Shown here: positions 34,100 to 42,599 of the stretch, piece by piece
Numbering within the stretch: position 1 is the stretch's first letter
Layout: each line of letters starts with the position of its first letter
Source: Rhabdobacter roseus
GTDB lineage: Bacteria > Bacteroidota > Bacteroidia > Cytophagales > Spirosomataceae
NCBI RefSeq assembly: GCF_014202275.1
Contig: NZ_JACHGF010000003.1
Coordinates: 913,250-977,249 of the forward strand
Direction: 5' to 3'
Length of the DNA stretch: 64,000 bases
The notes under the pieces: generated by a model
What the model saw: the letters and a program-made list of their open reading frames with translations, nothing else
What the model was told of the DNA's origin: nothing
Databases searched by the model: none
Translations under genes and position numbers: made by a program

Positions 34100-35905
34100 T
34101 TGAAAAACATCTGCTTCATATTTCTTACCCTTTTCCCCATTCACGCCCTCCTGGGCCAGCGGGTCGAAACCTTCATGGACTCGACCGGTCAGATGTCTGT
34201 TTTACAAATCAAAGCGTTGTACGACCAGGGAGGCTTTGTGCCGTTGCCCGACAATCGGTTGCTGAGTAACTACACGACCGCCCACCATTGGCTGCACCTA
34301 CGGCTGCCCCCGGGTTCGCGGCAATTGCGCTATCTGGAAATAGAAAATCCACGTTTAAATCGGGTTGATTTTTACCAATTCGTTGGAAAATCTCTGATTA
34401 AGCAAGTCTTTACCGGCGACTCGCTGCCTTTCGCCTCACGGCAGTTTTCACACTACCAATGGGTATTTCCGGTGCTAGCTGACTACCAGCAACCTACGGA
34501 TGTTTTTGTGATGGTAGCCAAACACGGCGAAGTCCTTAGTACGGGTATTCGGCTCTGGAGCCCCGATAGGTTCGAGCAACATGGTCGCAATCGGTATTTA
34601 CTCTGGGGTGGACTGGCGGGTATGACGCTACTGATACTGCTGCTAAACGGCATGGTTTGGCTGGCCACCGCCGACTCCATCTACGGCTGGTTCATGTCGA
34701 TTGTCGTAGTGAGTACTTTCCATCTGGGGGCTGCGTCGGGGTTATTTTTTCAGTATGTATGGCCCGATACCCCGATCATCAACGACTGGTACCCCCAAAC
34801 TATCTCGGCCTGGCTGATCGTACTGGTAAAGGTGCATTTCATGCAACGATTCATAGGTCAAAATGCCCAAAACAGCCGCGTTTTTCCTTACATTAATATC
34901 TTTAAGTACAGCATCGTGGCGGCCCTGGTGCTGACCATTTCGCTACTCATTCTTCGATACGTTCCGGTTTTTTATTTCCGGCTATTACTCTTGCTTACCT
35001 TGTTTTTCTCATTCATGGTGGTTCCGCTGGCTATGCTCAGCTTGCGGGAACGCATCCATCAACGCGAGCCGATTATCCTTTTTTACATGGGCATTACCGT
35101 GGTCCAGTTTGTGGTTCTGATCCTGTTCTTTGTGAATATGGGCTATAGTCGCACGGGCCGCGCTCTGTTCAATTTCACCAACGAAGGATTGGTCCTGGTC
35201 AATTATTTGGTAGATCTGGTTTTGCTTTCACTGGGGGTACTTTATTTCGGCTTTCGGCGCTACCGCCAGCAAAACGAACGCCTGCTCACGACCCTGCATC
35301 AGAATGAACAGGCTCAATCGAGCCGGATCATTGAAGCCCTCGAACTGGAGCGAAGCCGTATCGCCGAAGATCTGTACGACGACGTGGGGGCTATGCTCTC
35401 TACGGCCATCGGCTACGTAACTAGCGTACTACGCAAGCCAGACGTTCGCGAAAAGCAACCCTTACTGATGGAAGTCCGCCACCTGCTGGATAGGGCCGTA
35501 GAAAACTTGAGGACAGTTTCGCACAACCTGATGCCCAAGAACTTCGCCGCCTTGGGTCTGGCCCAATCGCTGGCCGAAACGATGGCTAAGGTGCAGGCTG
35601 GCACCGACATCCGCTTTCAGTACATCGTGGCCGGGCAGGAACGCCGCCTGGCTCCCAGCACCGAGGTGCAGATTTTTCGGATTGCCGCCGAGTTGATCAA
35701 CGAGATCGTCCGTAATTCCCAGGCTTCGGAAGCCACCCTGCAGCTGGTTTTCGATACGCAGGGCGTAAGGCTTATTTCTGAACACAACGGCCCCATGCCA
35801 CCAAAATACAACAACCTACACTCCAAAGTGGCGTTCCTTAACGGTACCTTGGACATCGACAACAGCCCCGCGGGCGTGACCGTGGTGGTGGAAATACCGT
35901 ACTGA
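34100..35905 (+). CDS. 7TMR-DISM sensor kinase paralogue 3: Tyr replaces His, ATP site degenerate
   Basis: 601 residues from a TTG start at 34100; no ATG gives a signal peptide, and from the TTG one is seen (KNICFIFLTLFPIHALLGQ). Architecture as in paralogues 1 and 2. The H-box is RSRIAEDLYDDVGAML with Tyr426 in place of His. The N-box Asn survives (Asn534 in RIAAELINEIVRNSQAS) but the G1 Asp is His (SEHNGPMPP) and the G2 box is gone (SKVAFLNGTLDI). The N-box regions of the three paralogues align without gaps, which supports common descent. This looks like a pseudokinase; DivL of Caulobacter is a known example with Tyr at this site. Confidence 0.82.
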   Translation: MKNICFIFLTLFPIHALLGQRVETFMDSTGQMSVLQIKALYDQGGFVPLPDNRLLSNYTTAHHWLHLRLPPGSRQLRYLEIENPRLNRVDFYQFVGKSLIKQVFTGDSLPFASRQFSHYQWVFPVLADYQQPTDVFVMVAKHGEVLSTGIRLWSPDRFEQHGRNRYLLWGGLAGMTLLILLLNGMVWLATADSIYGWFMSIVVVSTFHLGAASGLFFQYVWPDTPIINDWYPQTISAWLIVLVKVHFMQRFIGQNAQNSRVFPYINIFKYSIVAALVLTISLLILRYVPVFYFRLLLLLTLFFSFMVVPLAMLSLRERIHQREPIILFYMGITVVQFVVLILFFVNMGYSRTGRALFNFTNEGLVLVNYLVDLVLLSLGVLYFGFRRYRQQNERLLTTLHQNEQAQSSRIIEALELERSRIAEDLYDDVGAMLSTAIGYVTSVLRKPDVREKQPLLMEVRHLLDRAVENLRTVSHNLMPKNFAALGLAQSLAETMAKVQAGTDIRFQYIVAGQERRLAPSTEVQIFRIAAELINEIVRNSQASEATLQLVFDTQGVRLISEHNGPMPPKYNNLHSKVAFLNGTLDIDNSPAGVTVVVEIPY

Positions 35906-35985
35906 AGGGTACGTAGGGCATGACAAACGCTATCCCTTTCCGGTACGCTTATCAACTCATTTTCAACGTTTAACTTTTAGTAAAA

Positions 35986-36615
35986 ATGACCAAAATACTC
36001 ATTGCCGACGACCATCAGCTGTTTAACGATGGAATGAAAATGATGCTTTCCGTCGAGGACACCCTTGAGGTTGTCGGGCAGGTATTTAGCGGGAAAGACG
36101 TCCTTCATGCCGTCCATACCCTGCAACCCGACCTGCTGCTACTAGACATCAACATGCCTCAGCTCAACGGGCTGGAAGTAGCCGAAAAACTACGGGACCA
36201 CCACCCTACCCTACGGATTATCATGCTTACCATGTACAGCGACCGCAAGTTTGTCGAGGATTGCAGTCGGCTGGGGGTACCTGGCTACATCCTCAAAAAT
36301 TCCGGCGTGGACGAGGTACTGAACGCCATCGAGACGGTGCTGGCTGGAAAAAAGTACTACGATCCTAAACTAACCAAAAGTACCGCCCCTAACCAACACG
36401 CCGACGATTCGTTTCAACGCCAGTTTCAACTCACGAAGCGCGAAATCGAGATTATCGGCTTGATCGGGCAAAGCTTCACCAACGAGGAAATAGCCGACAG
36501 ACTGTTTCTGAGCGTGGCTACCGTGAAAACCCACCGCAACAATATCAACCTCAAGCTAGGCATCAAGCAACCGGCCGATCTCGTGCGGTTTGCGATCGAG
36601 CACGGATTAGCCTGA
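35986..36615 (+). CDS. NarL/FixJ-type response regulator
   Basis: 209 residues. Receiver domain at residues 1-120 with acidic pair Asp8/Asp9, phospho-acceptor Asp54 (LLLDINMPQLNG), the conserved Thr (MLTMYSD) and Lys (YILKNSG). A LuxR-type helix-turn-helix at ~145-205 (LTKREIEIIGLIGQSFTNEE, then IADRLFLSVATVKTHRNN). It follows the three kinase paralogues on the same strand, 80 bp after the third, and is the obvious partner. All conserved receiver residues are present, so it can be phosphorylated. Confidence 0.92.
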   Translation: MTKILIADDHQLFNDGMKMMLSVEDTLEVVGQVFSGKDVLHAVHTLQPDLLLLDINMPQLNGLEVAEKLRDHHPTLRIIMLTMYSDRKFVEDCSRLGVPGYILKNSGVDEVLNAIETVLAGKKYYDPKLTKSTAPNQHADDSFQRQFQLTKREIEIIGLIGQSFTNEEIADRLFLSVATVKTHRNNINLKLGIKQPADLVRFAIEHGLA

Positions 36616-36700
36616 GCTAAACAGTCCGGTGGGGGTTTTTACCACCAGCAATGGCGTCAGTAGACTTTGCCTTTCTAAGCCAAAAATTTTTAATTATCGG

Positions 36701-36747
36701 TATATTTGGATGAATATACGCCACTTATGTTCGTATATACGGATGTT
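36701..36747 (+). promoter_or_regulatory. Promoter-like box and cassette leader motif, copy 3
   Basis: ATCGGTATATTTGGATG contains TATATTTG (36701-36708), then CGTATATACGGATGTT at 36732-36747. The promoter box and its flank match those at 26734-26750, and the leader matches both other copies. Confidence 0.5.
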
Positions 36748-37360
36748 GTAGCACATTTGGATAACAAAAAAGACGATACTAAAATGGTGGCTATAAAGCT
36801 TAATATAACAAACAAAACACTCTTTATAGTTGGACTCGCTCTCTTTCTAATAGGTCAGGTTCTATTGGCTAAGGGGAATGATTTTGTATATAACCAGGAG
36901 CCCATTGATTTTGCTCATTGGTTTTTATTAATTGGTGTGACTCTACTGATTCCCCAAACGGTATCTTTTCCTAAAAATAATATTAGCTTAATTGGGATAC
37001 CGCTGACCCTAGTTGGGATTGTTTGTACCATTGGTATGTGTGTGTTGGATTTCATTTGGTGGAGCTTTCCTAATCAAGAATTGCGAACTGAATTCACCAA
37101 TCATATTTCAAATGTTCCATCAATTTGGAAACCCTTTATTACAATTGGGCCAAGTTCTAAGATTTTCAATCTAGGCTTACTGGTTTTAAGTTTGAATTAC
37201 TTCAAAAAAGCCAAACTAGGCATTCTTATAATTTTTATTGCCAATCTCATTTTGTGGCATATCATTCCATTACCTTTTCGCCTTATTTTTGGTTACGTAT
37301 TAACTTTGATTGGTTTCAGCGTACTATTTTTTGGAAAAGGCAATGAAAACGTTCTATAAC
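36745..37360 (+). mobile_element. Integron-like cassette C (orphan membrane protein)
   Basis: The left edge TGTTGTAG (36744-36751) and right edge CTATAACA (37354-37361) are complementary at 7 of 8 positions. The right edge continues AGCGGGCATAAGA and, 20 bases on, TCTTAGTGC, an imperfect hairpin. Low GC and without GGTACTT words. The weakest of the four modules by end pairing but with the best-conserved leader. Confidence 0.4.
36784..37359 (+). CDS. Hypothetical integral membrane protein
   Basis: 191 residues from the ATG at 36784 (an upstream in-frame start at 36706 would run through the leader motif and is rejected). Five or six predicted helices (about residues 10-28, 40-58, 68-90, 128-145, 150-168, 170-187). 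Phe/Ile/Leu-rich, no recognised family. AT-rich and alone inside a cassette-like module. Confidence 0.55.
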   Translation: MVAIKLNITNKTLFIVGLALFLIGQVLLAKGNDFVYNQEPIDFAHWFLLIGVTLLIPQTVSFPKNNISLIGIPLTLVGIVCTIGMCVLDFIWWSFPNQELRTEFTNHISNVPSIWKPFITIGPSSKIFNLGLLVLSLNYFKKAKLGILIIFIANLILWHIIPLPFRLIFGYVLTLIGFSVLFFGKGNENVL

Positions 37361-37610
37361 AGCGGGCATAAGAAACAGTGATTTCGGTGCTAAACCAATC
37401 TTAGTGCTTTTAATAAAAGGCTGCACAAAATGGAAAGTGAAGTACCTTTTAACCCCCTACTTCTCATACACGCAAAACGTTCCTAGCCTCTGCCTTAACA
37501 TTCGGCCTCCGGTACCATCCATTGATTAGCAGGCAGAACCGCCCCAAACCACTCCAAAGGAAAATGCTATTCCGGCGTCCGAGGAGTAACAGATCACGTT
37601 CGTAAGCTGT

Positions 37611-37618
37611 TATCTTTG
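37611..37618 (+). promoter_or_regulatory. Minus-7 promoter box before the sugar dehydrogenase gene
   Basis: TATCTTTG matches the Bacteroidota sigma-A consensus TAnnTTTG exactly and lies 36 bp before the ATG at 37654. No clear minus-33 TTG element at the ideal distance was found. Confidence 0.45.
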
Positions 37619-37653
37619 TGGCTGGTAACCAATAGCCATAAATCAACCCAACC

Positions 37654-38889
37654 ATGATAAAACCTATTTCTATTCTTACGATCGCCGCTGCTATAGCGGT
37701 GAGTACCAGTACGACTACGTTTGCTCAAAGCGGTACCGCCGCCCGAGCGGGGGGTAGTTTGCCGCCCGTCGAGACCAAAGAACCCAACTCGCCCGAAAAC
37801 CGGCCGGCCTTTGCGGGCCAAACCCGCGTACCGGGCGTAAAAACAACCACCAGCTACGAAGGCAAGGTACTGACCGAGTCGCTGAAATCGCCCTGGGGCA
37901 TTACGAGCCTGCCCGACGGCCGCCTGATCCTGACCGAAAAAGCCGGACACCTGCGCATCGTGACGCCGGAGGGCAAGCTAAGCGAACCCATTACGGGCCT
38001 CCCGGCGGTGCATAATGCTGGTCAGGGTGGTTTGCTGGGCATTACGCTGGACCCCAAATTCAGCCAAAACCGGATGGTCTACTGGGTATTTTCGGAACCC
38101 CTCTCCGACGGTAACCTGACGGCCGTAGCCAAAGGCAAACTTTCGACCGACGAAAAGCGCATCGAAGGTGCTACGGTGATTTACCGCGCTACGCCCGCCT
38201 ACAAGGGCAATCTGCACTACGGCGGACGTATCCTCTTCGACCGCCAGGGCAACCTCGTTATCAGCACCGGCGAGCGTTCCGACCTTTCTACCCGGCCCCA
38301 GGCGCAGGACCTGAACTCGGGACTGGGCAAGGTGATCCGAATCACGACCGACGGCAAGCCCGCCGCCGGTAATCCGTTTGCGAACAAGCAAGGGGCGCGT
38401 CCGGAGCTTTACTCCTACGGCCACCGCAACGTTCAGGGGCTGGCCTTCCACCCCGTCACGGGCGACCTCTGGGAGAATGAGTTTGGCCCCCGCGGTGGCG
38501 ACGAGCTAAACCGCATTGAGGCCGGGAAAAACTACGGCTGGCCTACCATTACGTACGGAATTGAATACAGCGGCAAAAAAGTGGGTGAAAACATCCAGGA
38601 AAAAGCCCAACTGGAGCAGCCCGTCTACTATTGGGACCCGTCGGTATCACCCAGCGGCATGACCTTCTATAGCGGGAACCAGATCCCCGAATGGAAAAAC
38701 AACCTCTTCATCGGAGCCCTGAGCGGGATGCACATCGTACGGCTGGTACTGGACAACAACCGCGTGGTGGGCGAAGAGCGGCTGCTCGTAGAGGAAATGC
38801 AGCGGTTCCGGGATATTACCCAAGGCAAGGACGGTGCCCTGTACGCCGTCACCGACCAAGGCCGCCTGTACCGCATCGCCAAAAAGTAA
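37654..38889 (+). CDS. PQQ-dependent sugar dehydrogenase (Asd/YliI-like), secreted
   Basis: 411 residues with a signal peptide (MIKPISILTIAAAIAVSTST, then TTFAQ). Six-bladed propeller of the soluble glucose/aldose dehydrogenase family: SPWGITSLPDGRLILTEKAGHLRI, HNAGQGGLLGITLDPKF, the YGGRILFDRQGNLVISTGER segment, YSYGHRNVQGLAFHP and WENEFGPRGGDELNRIEAGKNYGWP, which contribute PQQ and calcium ligands. Oxidises aldoses in the periplasm using PQQ. PQQ synthesis genes are not in the window. Followed by a strong hairpin at 38917. Confidence 0.9.
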   Translation: MIKPISILTIAAAIAVSTSTTTFAQSGTAARAGGSLPPVETKEPNSPENRPAFAGQTRVPGVKTTTSYEGKVLTESLKSPWGITSLPDGRLILTEKAGHLRIVTPEGKLSEPITGLPAVHNAGQGGLLGITLDPKFSQNRMVYWVFSEPLSDGNLTAVAKGKLSTDEKRIEGATVIYRATPAYKGNLHYGGRILFDRQGNLVISTGERSDLSTRPQAQDLNSGLGKVIRITTDGKPAAGNPFANKQGARPELYSYGHRNVQGLAFHPVTGDLWENEFGPRGGDELNRIEAGKNYGWPTITYGIEYSGKKVGENIQEKAQLEQPVYYWDPSVSPSGMTFYSGNQIPEWKNNLFIGALSGMHIVRLVLDNNRVVGEERLLVEEMQRFRDITQGKDGALYAVTDQGRLYRIAKK

Positions 38890-38916
38890 CACGTAAAGTA
38901 GCTGCTTTACTTTACG

Positions 38917-38947
38917 CAACAGGGAGCCTCTGAGAGGCTCCCTGTTG
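38917..38947. terminator. Bidirectional hairpin between convergent genes
   Basis: CAACAGGGAGCCTC (38917-38930), loop TGA, GAGGCTCCCTGTTG (38934-38947): a perfect 14-bp stem. A smaller stem, CGTAAAGTA (38892-38900) with TACTTTACG (38908-38916), lies just before it. It separates the sugar dehydrogenase (+) from the D-aminoacylase (-). T-runs are weak on both sides. Confidence 0.6.
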
Positions 38948-39006
38948 GCTTTATAAGGTACCTTTGCAAGTACCCCGGCAAGGTAACTGATCCGAAGGTT
39001 TTATTC

Positions 39007-40599
39007 TTATTCTGTCGCTGTATTGCGCAAGGCTCGTCCGTTGCGCACACCCGTGTGCTTGCCCTGGTCTACGGTAAGTTCGCCGTTTACCAGTACGTAG
39101 CTGAACCCTACCGAATAGGCGTGGGGATTGGCAAACTCGGCGACATCGTTGACGGTAGCTTCGTCGAATACCACGAGGTCGGCCGCCAGGCCGGGACGCA
39201 GCAGGCCGCGGTCGTGCAGTTTGAACTTCTGCGCCGGCAGCGAAGTCATGCGCCGGATGGCCTCTTCGAGCCGAAGTACCTTTTGCTCGCGTACGTAGCG
39301 ACCCAGCACGCGGGCGTTGGTACCGTAGGCGCGTGGGTGCGGCATACCCGAGCCAAAGCGCGCAATGCCCGCATCGGAAGCCACCATGTTGAAGGGATAC
39401 TGCATGATCCGCACCAGGTCTTTTTCGTCCATGCTAAAAAACACCATTTGCGTACGGTTGGTAGCCTCGATCATGTCCAGGATGGTTTCGGCTTCGTCCA
39501 GCGGCTTGGCTTTGCGGCCCTTCAGCTTATTGATTTCGTGGATCGTCTTGCCGTTGTAGGTTGTATCGGGGGCGTAGCGGGCCACGAGGGCGTAGTCGTA
39601 GTTTTTGAACTGCTTCTTTTTGAGCGTAGCGACCATTTCCTTCTTGATCCGCTGGCGCGTGGCCGCGTCGTGCAGGCGCGCGTGCAGCGAGTCGCGCCCG
39701 CCGCCAAAGGCCCAGGTAGGTACGGTGGTGTCGAGGCTGGTGCTACTGGCGATGTAAGGGTACTGGTCGATAGTCACGTCCAGGCCCTCGTTACGAGCCC
39801 GCTCGATGAGCGCCACCGTTTGCACCGAGCGGCCCCAGTTGGGTTTGTAGGTTACTTTGAAATGCGAAATCTCGACGGGCATACCAGCTTCCCGACCTAT
39901 GGAAATAGCTTCTTCGATGGCCTCCGTCACGCGGTCGCCTTCGTCGCGAATGTGCGAGGCGTACACCCCGCCGTGCCGGGCCGCGGCCCGCGCCAGGCCC
40001 AGTACTTCGGGCGTTTTGGAGTAGGTACCGGGTACGTAGATCAGGCCCGTCGAAAGGCCCACGGCGCCGTCTTGCATGGCTTTTTCAACCAGCTCCTCCA
40101 TGCGGCGCTGCTCGTCGGGCGAGGGGTCGCGCCGGGCTTCGCCGATCACGGCCCGGCGTACGGTATTGTGGCCAATGAGCGAGGCGATGTTGATCGACGT
40201 GCGGAGCGAATCCATGCGAACAAAGTACCCGCCCAGGTCCAGGTTGGAGCCGCCACAGTTGCCGGTCACGACCGTCGTGACGCCGTCGTAGATGAAGTTG
40301 TCGGCCGTGGGGGTACTTGCTTCCGCCCCTTCGATGTGCGCGTGTACGTCGATGAACCCCGGCGCGACGATGAGCCCCGCGGCGTCGATCACCCGCCGCG
40401 CCTCCACCGACCCCAGCTTCCCGATGGCCGTAATTTTTCCCTCTTTGATGCCCACATCGCCATAAAACCAGGAGTTGCCGGTGCCGTCGATGATCTTACC
40501 GTTCTTGATGAGGACGTCCAGCGGTTGGGAAAAAACCGAAAACGAAAGAAGACTCAGCGCAAAGAGGCAGTAAAGGCTACGAAGCATGACTTGGAACAT
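39007..40599 (-). CDS. N-acyl-D-amino-acid deacylase (D-aminoacylase) family amidohydrolase, secreted
   Basis: 530 residues; signal peptide of about 25 residues (LYCLFALSLLSFSVFSQ). Family hallmarks: PGFIDVHAHIEGAE with the metal HxH, GNCGGSN, STGLIYVPGTYSKTPEVLGLA, YASHIRDEGDRVTEAIEEA, PVEISHFKVT, and VASDAGIARFGSGMPHPRAYGTNARVLGRYV with the catalytic Asp. D-aminoacylases release D-amino acids from N-acyl derivatives; a role in cell-wall or D-amino-acid salvage in the periplasm is likely. The first in-frame Met is used; an internal Met at residue 5 is equally possible. Confidence 0.88.
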   Translation of the reverse strand: MFQVMLRSLYCLFALSLLSFSVFSQPLDVLIKNGKIIDGTGNSWFYGDVGIKEGKITAIGKLGSVEARRVIDAAGLIVAPGFIDVHAHIEGAEASTPTADNFIYDGVTTVVTGNCGGSNLDLGGYFVRMDSLRTSINIASLIGHNTVRRAVIGEARRDPSPDEQRRMEELVEKAMQDGAVGLSTGLIYVPGTYSKTPEVLGLARAAARHGGVYASHIRDEGDRVTEAIEEAISIGREAGMPVEISHFKVTYKPNWGRSVQTVALIERARNEGLDVTIDQYPYIASSTSLDTTVPTWAFGGGRDSLHARLHDAATRQRIKKEMVATLKKKQFKNYDYALVARYAPDTTYNGKTIHEINKLKGRKAKPLDEAETILDMIEATNRTQMVFFSMDEKDLVRIMQYPFNMVASDAGIARFGSGMPHPRAYGTNARVLGRYVREQKVLRLEEAIRRMTSLPAQKFKLHDRGLLRPGLAADLVVFDEATVNDVAEFANPHAYSVGFSYVLVNGELTVDQGKHTGVRNGRALRNTATE

Positions 40600-40884
40600 A
40601 AGTAGATGAGGTACTTTGAGAAAATACAGATACCAAATATACTTAAAAACGGGGTACTTTGGCGGAAAAAGCGTGTTGGCTGTTCATCGATGTGCCAAGG
40701 GTTGCAGAGCGCCCGTTCGCGTGGGTAGCGCAGACCATTCACCGTAAGGTACCGGCAAGTACCCTCTTCTTCACGATGTACCATTAGAAAACCCCACCGA
40801 GGTACTTTTGGTTAACGGAGCGGGGCGGTACCTTGTGCCGGTCTGCCCTCTTGCTTTTATTTTTTTCACCAACTACCCAAACGC

Positions 40885-41763
40885 ATGAACCACAAACACC
40901 TTGCTTTACTGGCTTCTCTGGCCATTTTTTCCGCCTGCGGCTCGTCCAATCAGGACAACGCCGCCGACAACGACCAAGACACTACTGCCACCGCCGAAAG
41001 TACCCTGGAGCTCCTCTGGAGTACCGACTCCACCCTGCAAGTACCCGAGTCCGTGCTGTTTGATGGCCAAAGCCAGGTACTTTACGTTTCGCAGATCGAC
41101 GGCAAGCCCGACGGCAAGGACAACCAGGGCGGGATCGCGAAGGTAGGGCTGGACGGCCAGATCATCGACCTGGACTGGGTGACGGGCCTGAGCGCGCCCA
41201 AAGGCATGGGCATGGGAGGTGGCTACCTCTACGTGACCGACCTCACCGAGCTGGTACAGATTGACCTCGCTAACGGAAAAATTACCAAAAAAATACCCGT
41301 AGCCGGAGCGCAGGCGCTCAATGACGTGTCGGTGGACGGGCAGGGCAACGTGTACTTTACCGACAAAAGCGCCGGTAAAATTCACCTCCTCAAAGACGGG
41401 CAGGTAAGTACCTACCACGAAGGTGCCGACAACCCCAACGGGGTATTGGCCGTCAGCGACGGGGTACTTTTTGCCGCCAGCGGCAGCCTGTACAAGCTCG
41501 ATGCCAACAAAAATCTGACAACCCTGGCCGAGGGCATGGATAAAAGTACCGACGGGATCGAGGAGATTGCGCCGGGCGAGTACCTGGTTTCGTGCTGGTC
41601 GGGCTACGTGTACCACGTAAAAGCCGACGGCACTACCACCACCCTGCTGGACACCAGCGCGGATAAAGTCAACTCGGCCGACATCGGCTACGACGCCGCC
41701 AAGCGGATCGTGTACGTACCTACTTTTTACAAAAAAAGCGTGATGGCCTACCAACTGAAGTAG
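40885..41763 (+). CDS. SMP-30/gluconolactonase-like lipoprotein
   Basis: 292 residues with a lipoprotein signal (LASLAIFSACGSS, lipid-modified Cys18). The mature part is a beta-propeller of NHL/SMP-30 type with repeated units such as LSAPKGMGMGGGYLYVTDLTELVQID, LNDVSVDGQGNVYFTDKSAGKIH and NPNGVLAVSDGVLFAASGSLYKLD. Members hydrolyse sugar lactones or act as ligand-binding propellers; which applies here is not clear. Anchored in the periplasmic or outer membrane. Located just before msrA. Confidence 0.8.
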   Translation: MNHKHLALLASLAIFSACGSSNQDNAADNDQDTTATAESTLELLWSTDSTLQVPESVLFDGQSQVLYVSQIDGKPDGKDNQGGIAKVGLDGQIIDLDWVTGLSAPKGMGMGGGYLYVTDLTELVQIDLANGKITKKIPVAGAQALNDVSVDGQGNVYFTDKSAGKIHLLKDGQVSTYHEGADNPNGVLAVSDGVLFAASGSLYKLDANKNLTTLAEGMDKSTDGIEEIAPGEYLVSCWSGYVYHVKADGTTTTLLDTSADKVNSADIGYDAAKRIVYVPTFYKKSVMAYQLK

Positions 41764-41781
41764 CCTGCGCCCCGCTTGAAC

Positions 41782-41832
41782 AGAACGAGGTCTTTGCTTG
41801 TTTTATCCCAACATAAGCAAAGACCTCGTTCT
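41782..41832. terminator. Perfect 18-bp hairpin directly before msrA
   Basis: AGAACGAGGTCTTTGCTT (41782-41799), loop of 15, AAGCAAAGACCTCGTTCT (41815-41832). Perfect 18-bp complementarity. It starts 19 bp after the preceding stop and ends two bases before the msrA ATG at 41835. As a terminator it would close the upstream gene, but it also occupies the whole msrA leader, which has no room for its own promoter downstream of the hairpin. Confidence 0.6.
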
Positions 41833-41834
41833 CT

Positions 41835-42515
41835 ATGAAAAATCCATTCGTCCTGAGTATTCAGGCAAGTACCTTGCTGCTGCTGCTGGCCTGCGGCGCG
41901 CAGAAAGGAAACAACCACCAGGCCAAAGACAACAGCGACGTACGCGCCGTGGAGCTGGCCTCGGCGGCTCCCGCTACCAAAGCCACGGCGGCCTTTGCCG
42001 AAGGCTGCTTCTGGTGCGTCGAGGAAATTTTTGAAGCCGTGGTGGGCGTAGACTCGGCGGTGTCGGGCTACGCGGGCGGTACCACCACCGACCCCACCTA
42101 CGACAAAGTAAATACCGAAACCACCGGCCACGCCGAAACCGTGCTGGTGTACTACGACCCCGCCCAGGTGAGCTACGAAGAGCTGGTGCGGGTGTTTTAC
42201 CTCTCCCACGACCCCACCACGCCCAACCAGCAGGGGCCCGACCGCGGCTCGTCCTACCGCTCCATTTTGTTTTATAGTACCCCCGAAGAAAAGCAAATTG
42301 CCGAGCGCGTCACTGCCGACATGAACCAGAGCCGGTATAAGAACCGCATCGTGACGGAGATTAAGCCGCTGGAGGCTTTCTACCGGGCCGAAGGCTACCA
42401 CCAGGACTACGTCATCCATAACCCCAACAACCCCTACGTGCGGGGCGTGTCGATTCCGCGCTTTGAGCTTTTTAAGAAAACCTACACCGGAAAGCTCAAA
42501 AGTACCCATCCGTAG
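41835..42515 (+). CDS. msrA: Peptide-methionine (S)-S-oxide reductase MsrA, lipoprotein form
   Basis: 226 residues. Reduces methionine-S-sulfoxide in proteins. The active-site motif GCFWCVEE (catalytic Cys58) is followed by SGYAGGTTTDPTYDKVNTETTGHAETVLV and YRSILFYSTPEEK, all typical. The N-terminus is a lipoprotein signal (LLLLLACGAQ, Cys20), so this copy works outside the cytoplasm. No fused MsrB domain. The start is fixed by the lipobox; the 18-bp hairpin ends two bases upstream of the ATG. Confidence 0.93.
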   Translation: MKNPFVLSIQASTLLLLLACGAQKGNNHQAKDNSDVRAVELASAAPATKATAAFAEGCFWCVEEIFEAVVGVDSAVSGYAGGTTTDPTYDKVNTETTGHAETVLVYYDPAQVSYEELVRVFYLSHDPTTPNQQGPDRGSSYRSILFYSTPEEKQIAERVTADMNQSRYKNRIVTEIKPLEAFYRAEGYHQDYVIHNPNNPYVRGVSIPRFELFKKTYTGKLKSTHP

Positions 42516-42537
42516 GTACTTTGGGGTTTTTCCAAAA

Positions 42538-42578
42538 CGAACAAAGCCGGGGTACTTGGTGTGCCCCGGCTTTGTTCG
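42538..42578. terminator. Bidirectional terminator between msrA and a convergent gene
   Basis: CGAACAAAGCCGGGG (42538-42552), 11-base loop, CCCCGGCTTTGTTCG (42564-42578): perfect 15-bp stem. The GGTACTT word spans the left arm and loop. It serves msrA (+) and the lipoprotein gene (-). Confidence 0.7.
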
Positions 42579-42599
42579 TACCAAAAGTACCTGTCTGCT

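Noticed and set aside
39055..40605. Open frame of 516 codons on the + strand opposite the D-aminoacylase gene
   Set aside because: Low-complexity Val/Gly/Arg-rich translation with no domain; it mirrors the GC-rich third-position bias of the real minus-strand gene, which has all family motifs.
41748..42584. Open frame of 278 codons on the - strand opposite msrA
   Set aside because: Shadow of msrA, crossing two terminators; no recognisable protein.
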